DNA from: Ashinkailepas kermadecensis
Lineage: Eukaryota; Arthropoda; Thecostraca; Neolepadidae
Reading direction: 5' to 3'
Assembly (NCBI GenBank): GCA_034440615.1
Contig: JAOTOM010005139.1
Location: 844,501 to 908,500 of the forward strand
Length of the DNA: 64,000 nt
The translations under genes and the position numbers were made by a program. The notes under the pieces were generated by a model. That model was not told the DNA's origin. It saw only the letters and a list, made by a program, of their open reading frames with translations, and made no database searches. Below are positions 53,170-62,611 of the stretch, in pieces. Position 1 is the first letter of the stretch, and every line of letters starts with the position of its first letter.

Positions 53170-53620
53170 GGATTTAGGGGCACGGGGTCATGACCCTGAC
53201 CGGGGGCCGCTGGATACGTGTTTCAACACAGACCGTGACGAAGCACGCAATAAAATCGGCGCTCCATGGAGCCTCCGAGCGACCGCTGGTCGCCTGGACC
53301 GACGTGATGGGACTCTGTACCGATGAAAGGGGCCCCGGACTAATGGAGGGGCCCGGGACCGATTAAGAGTCCCCACGGGTTAACGCCGAGGGCCCCGGTT
53401 CGGGCCAACGTGAAGGGTCGTTCAGCTGATGGAGGGGCTCGGCTCGTTGGAAGGGTTCTGGGCTGACGGCGAAGGCTCAACCAGCAAGGATGACCCCTGA
53501 ATCAATCGAAAAGGGCCTCTGCGTCGACGAAAGGGCTCACAGTCAACGGAGGGTCCCAGCGGACAGAGGGCCCCAAGCCGATTTTAGTGGTCTCCATACC
53601 CAGGGACGCACACATTTTAA
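53170..53620. repeat. Degenerate about 30-bp repeat tract with GGGCCC core
   Basis: Units such as 'gatggaggggcccgggacc' and 'gccgagggccccggttc' recur at about 30-bp spacing; same type as the other GGGCCC tracts in this window. Confidence 0.7.
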
Positions 53621-54740
53621 AAAGGTGTCTGGTAAACTCGGGTCTCTGGTTATACCAACTCGGGTCTCTGGTTATACCAACTGGGTAGATGTACTGATAT
53701 GCTACATGTAGCTATTTTATGTGAATTGATTATTTTCCATATACATATTTTAAAAACTCAGGCAAAACCAACATTTGGTATGCTGAGGGATGTAGCCTAC
53801 TACCTAACTACCTACCTACAAGCACAGGCCAGTTTCAAGACCGATCATTGCCGAATCCTATTCAACTTTAATGTTAATTTGGTAGCAGTATTTGTATTCG
53901 GGTTATCTTTATCTCTTGACACAATTATCAGACCATAATCCCATATCGAAACTCAAAATGACCTTGACAAAATGCCAAAATGACGACAAAAACCCACCAT
54001 TAACGCGTCGCACTCCCTTCGCCACCATCACGCTTATAACTGCTATCGATCAGGCAGCGCAAGGTAACATTCTCTTACAAAATTCCAGGCTAAATTTCGA
54101 AAAGAACGACTAAGAAGAACGACTAAGAATAACGACCACCTGTCTCAGACGTGACTAGGAACAGCAATCAAGATTGTATGGAGCCGAGGCATTGCTTTTT
54201 CCAACAATGATGTGTACAGAAAAAATCTGGCTGATAAAAATGCTTCCACAATCCCCCTGGTATTCTTATGGAGATATCACAGCATCACATTTTTGGTCGA
54301 AGCGCCCTTCTGCCGTCCAAAGGAAGAAAAACGCATGTCCCCGTTTGGGTCAGTGCAATATTCGTCTCTATTCTTTTGACCGATTTGAACCAACATAGGC
54401 GATAATCATAGCATTGCTTAGTTGAATTGCACCTTCAAGCACCGTGAACACAGAGGCACAGGTTCGAATAAATACACAGGGAACTTGCGCCTTTCTTCCT
54501 TTGGACGGCAGCCTTAAATCCAAATAACTAACAGCATGCGCTTTTTTTGGCTCCAGGGCGACGGGACCTCCGCTGCGGAGACACGGACCTATGGGCTAAG
54601 GCAAGTCAATTCTTGTAGTCCATAGACGACAAGAATCCCAGTCCTGTACCACCATTGGGCTACTAGACTGTGTTAAAAGCATGCCGGAATGTAACTACCG
54701 AATGCAGCCAGGATCGCCTACAAGGCCGCCACACAACAAT
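53621..54740. other. No gene recognised
   Basis: AT-rich. A two-copy 'ctcgggtctctggttatacc' repeat lies at 53637-53680. No domain. Confidence 0.4.
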
Positions 54741-54747
54741 CTAGCGC

Positions 54748-55150
54748 GTGCGCGCTGTCCACCGGCGCGTGCCGGTCACCGTGCGCGCTGTCCACCGGCG
54801 CGTGCCGGTCACCGTGCGCGCTGTCCACCGGCGCGTGCCGGTCACCGTGCGCGCTGTCCACCGGCGCGTGCCGATCACCGTGCGGCTGTCCACCGGCGCG
54901 TGCCGGTCACCGTGCGCGATGTCCACCGGCGCGTGCCGGTCACCGTGCGCGCTGTCCACCGGCGCGTGCCGGTCACCGTGCGCGCTGTCCACCGGCGCGT
55001 GCCGGTCACCGTGCGCGCTGTCCACCGGCGCGTGCCGGTCACCGTGCGCGCTGTCCACCGGCGCGTGCCGGTCACCGTGCGCGCTGTCCACCGGCGCGTG
55101 CCGGTCACCGTGCGCGCTGTCCACCGGCGCGTGCCGGTCACCGTGCGCGC
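54748..55150. repeat. 33-bp minisatellite, about 12 copies
   Basis: Unit CGCGCTGTCCACCGGCGCGT followed by GCCGGTCACCGTG. 33 bp is 11 codons, so long frames stay open on both strands. One unit lacks a base (about 54883). Confidence 0.97.
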
Positions 55151-55932
55151 GCCTGACTCTGCGCACGCTTCACTGCGCGCAGTGGCTGAAGCCGGCTGGT
55201 GCCGACACCTCGACGGCCGCGGCCACGCCCCACCGGTGACCGGGAAAGCGGCCGTCACCGGACGCAATGGTAACGGTTGACGGTCGGATCAGGTCAGGTC
55301 AGATCCAATGGCGCACCCAGCACAGGCGCTCAGGGAGCTACAGCTCTCGCCAGCCGGGTAGAAGGGTGAAAATGTTGGTAAAATCCACTGAATTAATACC
55401 GATAAGAGCCTTTTGTGGGGAAAAAAACATAAAAACCTAACATACATTATCTAGCCGCCCCTTGTAAAATGTACGGGCGCGTCTATGGTCGGAGCACTCG
55501 GGTCGGTGGCAGAGCGCACGCCACACCACAGGATGAGTAACCGTGCGCGGCAGCCGACGTTTGGCCCACGAGAGATGATCGCGACACCTAGCGCTCGTGG
55601 TGCCGACCGAAGCGTCAGCGATCGGAAGAAAGTTGGGGACAGTGCTGAGCCGGCTCATTCGGCTCAGCACGAGTACACATATTGTTATACGACACGTGCA
55701 AAACACACGCAGGTGTCCACAGGAAGGGATCTTACCATGACTCGCAGTGTTCATTCCAGAGAGATACGCGCAACAACTGCAGGTCCATCCGTGTGCACAC
55801 AAATACAGTCACGCCAGTCACGTGACCTGACGGCGGGCGCCAGTCACCGGTCACGTGACAGTGGCGGCGGGATCACCGGTGATTGGTCGGCAGTCACGTG
55901 TCACCAGTGACGCGTGACGAGGCCAGCTGGCG
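55151..55932 (-). other. Downstream of the tetraspanin stop; 3' flank
   Basis: A 141-codon + strand frame (55485-55910) has no domain. Near 55810-55920 there are several CACGTGAC/GTCACGTG palindromic motifs. Part of this may be the tetraspanin 3' untranslated region. Confidence 0.35.
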
Positions 55933-56001
55933 TCAGCGCCATTTTGATTTTTGCGCGAAAATGTCGGCGCGGAGATTCTGGGCGAAGCAGATGCCCAGTA
56001 T
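55933..56001 (-). CDS. Tetraspanin last exon
   Basis: Acceptor GTTCCAG read on the - strand, stop codon at 55935-55933. Encodes [20 protein letters not shown] plus WR, the cytoplasmic end of TM4 and the short tail. Confidence 0.88.
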   Translation of the reverse strand: MLGICFAQNLRADIFAQKSKWR

Positions 56002-58052
56002 CTGGAACACAGACGAGAACACATGAGAAACAAAAACCAACAAAGAACGAACACAGGCAGGTAAGCAGACGCACAAACCAAGAGAGAAGCTTAACTGGGT
56101 CATTTTGGTAGACGACCACAATCAAGACCTAACTGATTAACTTGGTACGGGGGTATGATTTTTGTTCGAGGCTTGATGTGAGTAGGCAGACAAATTCATT
56201 TTAAACGTCGGGCTGTAAATCGCACTTTTAATTTGTTTTATCGTACCAATACTGCAGCACTTCGTTTTTGCAGTGCTGGATTGTCAGGAAGAAGATGCAA
56301 GGGAAAGTTGCCAGTGGTGTTGGCTTAACCCGCCCCTCGAATGTTTTCCGCCGATATTGAAAGAGCGGCGCGAAATTTGGCATACCTTTTCCCACATCAA
56401 TTTGGCATGCTGTGTAAAAATGTTGAGGACAGGTCATCTAGGGTCAACGAGTTAGTGAAGGTCAAGTGAGGTCACCTCCATAACAGTTCAACCAGTCGTC
56501 ACGCTTTAACGGATGAAGATATTTGAATGGAACTTTCAGCGTTTGCTTATCTTTGGGGATGGAATAAAACGCACCAGAGGAATTTGTGATTCTTTTCTCG
56601 TTTTTGATGACTTATTAGTTTTGCATATTCGCCCATAAGGAATGCAATCGAAGATTCTGGGTAAAGTAAGCATTTTTTATGAGAGCAAGTTAACTTCAAA
56701 CAACGTTTTGCTGTCCGCTCTACCCATTATAAAAATATAAATTAAAGATAATTGAAACCTCAAAATTTTGAAATTTCAAGAAATTAACATTTTGATTTTG
56801 GTATGGACAAAAATGTTAGTGCCATGGTCGATTTCGCGTTCTTTTTCTGATTTCAAATAATTTTTGTTTGTCAAATCTCCCCCCAAAATGAACTCTCCAG
56901 AGCCAACAACACGTCAGTCGTGAAAAAAGAGACCCCCCTAATGACGTCATTTGGGGGGGAAACAATTTTGGTGATGGGTTTGGCCCTACTCGTCGAGCGC
57001 TTTCCGATGACACCTCTTTCGTTTTCGTGCGACGCTTAGTTTGGAGATTAGAGGGGGGTTTGTATGACCCCCCCCCCCCCCCCGGGACGGTGTGAGGATC
57101 TGACCGGAAAGAGGGTTAATATTAAACGCGTGCAAGCCACATTAAAAGGGGCTTAACTGTCTTTAGAACTGTGTGTTTGCTTTAAATATTCCTGTTACAC
57201 CAATCTGATTTACACTTTCCAAATGGAGAAATTAGACATATCCGCATGTTGTACACCGGCAAATATTCCACGCCTGACTTCAAGCGAAAGAAAGAGTTGC
57301 ATACAACACCAGCATTCGACCTTTGCAATACACCCAGCAAACGTGGGCTGAAGCGACAGCTACTTTTACAACTACTACGTCACCGTGCACGACACAAAAT
57401 ACGTGTACAGATGCGGGCTACCGCATTGAGCTACGAGGCGCCACTACACAACAACAGACACGCGTGCACGGCTGGCCTCAATACAGCACAATCCGTAGCA
57501 TCTTGGTGATGCACTGAAACAGGACGGTGAGCTAGGCTTCATGTGCATGAACGGACGGCGCGAATATGCGGTCTGGCGAACATTGCAGCGGAGTTCTAAA
57601 GCTTCGGTGGAGGGCAACACCTGTCAGCAACTTGTTTCGACCGCCTGAAACAGAGCGCTGACCTCACGAATCGGCGTTCGTCAAATTGACAGAGCAGTTC
57701 ACATCGATTTCATCACTCTACTTTTAAGCTAACGCCACAAAAAGCAAAAGATAGCGCTTTCATATTTCAACATCACCTTACACTTGCAACAGGGACGACA
57801 TTTTTTCGACGTCGTGGTACGGTTTGACGTCTGAGCCCAACACCATCCAACGACTCCACGAACAACGAATATGTGGCGGCACTGTTGGGCCAGCGGCATG
57901 CCGACAACACACGCAGCTGGGGAGAGTGGCCAGGTGCCCCACCTGTATTGTCGAAGCGTCGTATCATCGACCCGTGAGCACCGGGAAATGCAAGTTAGCC
58001 GGTAGATTCTCACGTCAACTGGGTGCGGGGGTAAGCTTAGTCATATAATAAG

Positions 58053-58085
<33 letters not shown>

Positions 58086-58098
58086 GTATGTATATATG

Positions 58099-58169
<71 letters not shown>

Positions 58170-59864
58170 CCATGCATGCATGCATATATATATTATAGTA
58201 AGTCGGCACATGCAGTCGGAATGGGAGAGGGGATGGCAGTGTCTGAGCCCAGGTCGCACCGAGTCGGTGCGGAAGAGGGTGGCAATGCCCAGCTATAAAC
58301 CCTGCATCACCATTCGGTCGTCATCTGATACCGCACCACCCGACCAACTGGCCCCTCACACAGGTGTAGGAGCGGCCTAAAGCACACACCTTAGGCTGCT
58401 CGGGGAGGGCAGCAACCGATTTTTTTTGTTGGCAGATCATCTTCAGTTAACGGCATAGGGTTAGTGGCTAAAAGCCGAAGGTGTGCGGAGGCATGTCCAC
58501 CCGTCTCCCCCTCTGCTCCTACGCTCAGGCCCCTTCACCTGCAGATCCTGCGACCCTGATAGACCATGTCCCGCCTCATCAGCCACAGCTGACATCACGA
58601 TCTCCTGACCTATCGCCCGTTGTGTGCATGTCGGGTCATCATACACCAGTGTTCTCACACTCAGTTTTAGTTAGGTGCCCAATGTAAGATAAAAATGTCA
58701 GGGATGGATAAAAATATAAACAGTAAGTACTTGAATGTACGTTTTGGGACATGTGAAATATTAAGTATGGAATTTACTTATTGAATTTGGTTGAAGGAAG
58801 TAACTATTTTCATGCGTAAAAACTTCAATGTATAACTTTTCTATTTGTCTTCGCTTTTTTTCATACATCGAAATTTACATACCCAACTGATTTCTTCTCG
58901 ATAGATGTCAGCCAATGACTGAAATAACTAGGGTTGCAAAAGTTGTTGTCAGCTGACCATTGGTGCCAATCAATGCAGATGAAGCTTGCAGACGAGCCGC
59001 TGACGCCGAATTTACGGCGTTATTGCAACTGAGGGTGAGATCAGATGTGAGGACAGCCTGCTCACCAACAGCATTAATGTTTATATGATCGGATACTTAT
59101 TTTTGTGTCATTATCCATTGCCAAGCTATACCCAGAATTGAATACCCATCGTCGTAAGGTGTATTGTGCGCGAGCGAACGGCACGTGTTTTCAGTGAAGG
59201 ATACAAAAGAACCTACTAGCATCGATGCTTGGCTGATTGATTTATGTGGGAATGGCGGCACATCAACAGCTGGTGGTTATGTATCGCCCATACGAACAGC
59301 GACGTGGGACAACAGCCGGTGACTATGTATCGCCCATACGAACAGCAACGCGGGGCAACAGCTGGTGACTATGTATCGCCCATACGAACAGCAACGAAGG
59401 ACAAGGCTCCGTCACGTGTAGAATCCAACCTAAAATTATAAATTTGAGAACGCTGTCATATACACTACTGCCGACTTGTCAAGACCACCGTACTGTTGTG
59501 TCGCGCCCACCTCACCTGCAGAGGTCACCTCAGACCCTGTCTTGACGTGTGCCGGCCGCCACAGTCGCCTCACCTGCAGAGGTCACCTCAGACCCTGTCC
59601 TGACGTGTGCCGGCCGTCACAGTCGCCTCACCTGCAGAGGTCACCTCAGACCCTGTCCTGACGTGTGCCGGCCGCCACAGTCGCCTCACCTGCAGAGGTC
59701 ACCTCAGACCCTGTCCTGACGTGTGCCGGCCGCCACAGTCGCCTCACCTGCAGGAAGGCCACTGACACGGCCACGCCGGCCACCACCAGCAGGTTGCGCT
59801 CCACCCACGCCTCGCCGGCCACCAGACACCCCTGGTCGTAGATCCTCTTGGTGTAGTCGTGCGG
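55933..59864 (-). CDS. Tetraspanin (TspanC8-like), last two exons
   Basis: Join, on the - strand, of 59864-59748 (39 codons) and 56001-55933 (22 codons plus stop), both phase 0. The first exon encodes the end of the large extracellular loop ([19 protein letters not shown]) and most of transmembrane segment 4 ([15 protein letters not shown]). The second completes it with [20 protein letters not shown] and WR. The GC before TM4 and the (G)IC.AQNL.ADI C-terminus closely resemble TSPAN5/14/17/33, the TspanC8 group that partners the protease ADAM10 (known for the family, not shown here). Exons for TM1-TM3 and the CCG loop motif were not found and should lie at higher coordinates or outside the window. 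Confidence 0.88.
56002..58050 (-). other. Tetraspanin intron, distal part
   Basis: No other exon recognised. A run of 16 C residues lies at about 57068-57083. Frames at 57246-57509 (+) and 58013-57729 (-) lack domains. Confidence 0.45.
58051..58195. repeat. TA / GTAT microsatellite
   Basis: (TA)n and (TATG)n tract of about 140 bp ending with GCATGCATGCAT. Confidence 0.96.
58196..59262 (-). other. Tetraspanin intron, no feature recognised
   Basis: No domain, repeat or RNA gene seen. Confidence 0.4.
59265..59400. repeat. 46-bp minisatellite, about 3 copies
   Basis: Unit GTATCGCCCATACGAACAGC followed by AACGCGGGGCAACAGCTGGT and GACTAT. Confidence 0.92.
59510..59747 (-). repeat. 58-bp minisatellite copying the tetraspanin 5' splice site
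   Basis: Read on the - strand each unit contains CTCTGCAG/GTGAGGCGACTG. Junctions fall at 59748 (the real exon end) and, at exact 58-bp steps, at 59690, 59632, 59574 and 59516. Every unit therefore reproduces a near-consensus donor (CAG/GTGAGG). Confidence 0.95.
59748..59864 (-). CDS. Tetraspanin exon, end of large loop and TM4
   Basis: Acceptor GTTGCAG (- strand, 59871-59865), donor CTGCAG/GTGAGG at 59748/59747. 117 bp, phase 0 at both ends. Confidence 0.9.
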
Positions 59865-60740
59865 CTGCAACGTCGCCGGCGTTCAGTGCCGCGCGCTGAT
59901 TGGTCGGCGCGCCGCGCCGCGGCCGCGGATTGGCGGAGAGGAACATGCGGCCGGCTGATTGGACGGGATCGTGTGCAGCGGCGAGCTTGGCTTGTCCGTG
60001 ATTGGTGGAGACGGGTCGGTGGGCGGAGCTGCCGTCGTCGACACGGTGGGTGAAGATCAGGAGGCTCCGAGGTGGGGGCGGTGGGGGCCAAGGACAGCGC
60101 GGTGGTCGTTCTGTGAGGAGAGCACGGGGTGGGCCCCTTCCACGCAGCCCATTGCGTGCAGCCGGATAGGGAGGTGGCCATTACCCGGACCAGGACGGAC
60201 CTCGAAGCGTGCAGCCCGCCAGGGAGGTGGCCATTACCCGGCCCGGCATGCCAACGCAGGACGGACGTCAAAGCGTGCACAACATGCCCATCACATGCGG
60301 CTCACACGGGCAGCATGCAACCGTTCGTCATCATCGGCACCGCCGCTCATCGTCGTCGACGGCATCGACGGCCGCTGCCGCTCAAGTGACGACGTCAATG
60401 CGAACAGATTTCCGACAGCTCCTCCCAATCTTCAGAAAGACCCACAAGCGAACGGTCTGCCGCGGATTCTGCCGAGCGTCCACAGGCGCCATTGTAGACC
60501 GTTGGCAGATCGTCCGCTTCAGATCAGAGGCGCGCTCCATCGGCCGGGGCAGAGCCAGATGGCGACCACGGTGTCTCATCGTGTCGGCCGCTCTTCGAGC
60601 CGCAGCGACGCGCGTCCACCGCACGACCGATGTGAAGCCGCCAATGTGAAGTGGACACGACGGCGACCGATTACATTTGAGGAGGAAATACGTGAAGAAT
60701 ACACCAGTCCACAGCACACCGGGGCGGGTGGCGAAGTGTA
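59865..60740. other. Upstream of the tetraspanin exon, no exon recognised
   Basis: CpG-rich. A two-copy repeat of about 50 bp lies at about 60160-60245 (GGGAGGTGGCCATTACCCGG). Long frames on both strands overlap and have no domain. Confidence 0.4.
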
Positions 60741-60744
60741 GCAC

Positions 60745-61478
60745 CCAGAAGCCGTGGTGTGGAGACGGTAAGGTTGAGCCATGTTGTGTGGGAAGCCATG
60801 GTGTGGAGACGGCAAGGACGAGCCACGTGGTGTGGGAAGCCGTGGTGTGGAGACGGCAAGGACGAGCCACGTGGTGTGGGAAGCTATGGTGTCGGACGGC
60901 AAGGACGAGCCACGTGGTGTGGGAAGCCGTGGTGTGGAGACGGCAAGGACGAGCCACGTGGTTAGTTAGTTAGTTAGTTATTTGGGCATTAGGGCGCTTC
61001 GACCAGAATTGATCATTCGCGCCCAACGAGCCACGTGGTGTGGGAAGCCATGGTGTGGAGACGGCAAGGACGAGCCACGTGGTGTGGGAAGCCATGGTAT
61101 GGAGACGGCAAGGACGAGCCCCGTGGTGTGGGAAGCCGTGGTGTGGAGACGGCAAGGACGAGCCCCGTGGTGTGGGAAGCTATGGTGTGGAGACGGCAAG
61201 GACGAGCCACGTGGTGTGGGAAGCCATGGTATGGAGACGGCAAGGACAAGCCACGTGGTGTGGGAAGCCGTGGTGTGGAGACGGCAAGGACGAGCCACGT
61301 GGTATTGGAAGCCGTGGTGTGGAGACGGCAAGGACGAGCCACGTGGTGTGGGAAGCTATGGTGTCGGACGGCAAGGACGAGCCACGTGGTGTGGGAAGCT
61401 ATGATGTCGGACGGCAAGGACGAGCCACGTGGTGTGGGAAGCTATGGTGTCTGACGGCAAGGACGAGCCACGTGGAGC
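60745..61478. repeat. 44-bp minisatellite, about 15 copies, interrupted by a SINE fragment
   Basis: Unit GTGTGGGAAGCCGTGGTGTG followed by GAGACGGCAAGGACGAGCCA and CGTG, with a 41-bp variant (GTGTCGGACGGC). The array is split at 60962-61025 by an insertion. Confidence 0.96.
60949..61038 (-). mobile_element. Truncated SINE (64 bp) inside the 44-bp array, with 13-bp target duplication
   Basis: The insert 60962-61025 is flanked by ACGAGCCACGTGG at 60949-60961 and 61026-61038. It starts with (TTAG)n and then TTATTTGGGCATTAGGGCGC, so on the - strand it ends in an (AACT)n-type tail. The same sequence without the insert is present in neighbouring units. Confidence 0.8.
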
Positions 61479-61483
61479 TGGTT

Positions 61484-61655
61484 GGCTGGCTGGTCATTCG
61501 ACGTTTGACGTGTCGACTGCGGTGGTCACACAGCGCCGGCCACCTCCTACACCGACTGGTCACAGGCGAAGATTGGTATGAAGGTGGGACTCCAACCCCA
61601 AACCTTCCGGTTGCGAGACCAGCATCTCACCCTTGGACTGCTCATCCCCAACTTG
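61484..61655 (-). mobile_element. tRNA-derived SINE, copy 3
   Basis: On the - strand it reads GGGGATGAGCAGTCCAAGGG, GAGATGCTGGTCTCGCAACC, a B-box-like region and then CTTCGCCTGTGACCAGTCGG, aligning with copies 1 and 2 but clearly more diverged. Confidence 0.8.
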
Positions 61656-62611
61656 GAGATGGTACGAAACTACGGTGTGGGATGGTACTAGAGTGCGATG
61701 TGAAGCTGGAACGAAAGTCCGAGATAGAGACGACTTGGAAAGCATGACGTGTATATATATATATATATATATATTAGGGTGGCACTTAGATACATGGGAA
61801 AATTTACATTTGAGAATTTCTAACGGGACGCCCCCGCAAAATGTGAGGTTGGGTTAGAAAACCCCCATGCCAAAATTTTATGGAAAAATATTTATATTTA
61901 GAGGTGGCGCCAATCCTTTGAAAATTCTCCTATAGCCTCCCTATACACTGCAAATGCCTCGGGGTAGGTGGCGCATCCATGCACTTTCGCTGCTAATTGA
62001 GCTAGAGCCCCGAATAAAAACAGCGTGTTGACCGTGGCAAGACGAATTCAGTGACACCCATTTTTAATAGCAAAGGTCAACCAGTGACCTCTGAGGTCAG
62101 GTCAAACTTTTTAAATTGGCTAAAATTAGAGATAATTGGTCGTAGCTCATAGAGTAAATGCGCAAGAGACATCGGGCGAACGCCAAAGACTCCTCTCATT
62201 CTCGGGATTCAAATGATGCCTAATATGACAACCTTAAGTCATTTGAGGTCAGTTCATGTCAAGCTACAAATTTGGCCCAAGGCTATTTCCCTTGGCTACT
62301 TGGTAACCAAAAATGAAGCTCAATGACTTGAAGCAAGTAAATTCAGCAAATTATTTAGTACGAATGACATTAATAAATTCGGCACACAGCTCTAGACATA
62401 AACTTATTCTATTAATGACACAATTAAACACATACAACTTTATATTGTATTACCCAAAGCAAAGAACAATGATGGACGTCCATTCCTCACAGAGCCCAGT
62501 ATGCGATACAGCAATAGCGACCCAAGATCCGCATGCGTACTTCTCAATATTTTTTATGTCGGAAATCTAACGAATGATCCCCTGAACGTTGATGCTGATA
62601 AGGCACTGACC
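61656..62611. other. Flank of the hAT-like gene, no gene
   Basis: A TA tract lies at 61751-61776, followed by AGGGTGGCACTTAG, which could be a terminal sequence of the element carrying the adjacent transposase; its partner would lie outside the window. Otherwise unassigned. Confidence 0.35.

Noticed and set aside
54681..55280. 199-codon frame and its - strand counterpart
   Set aside because: 33-bp unit (11 codons) keeps frames open on both strands; no unique coding sequence.
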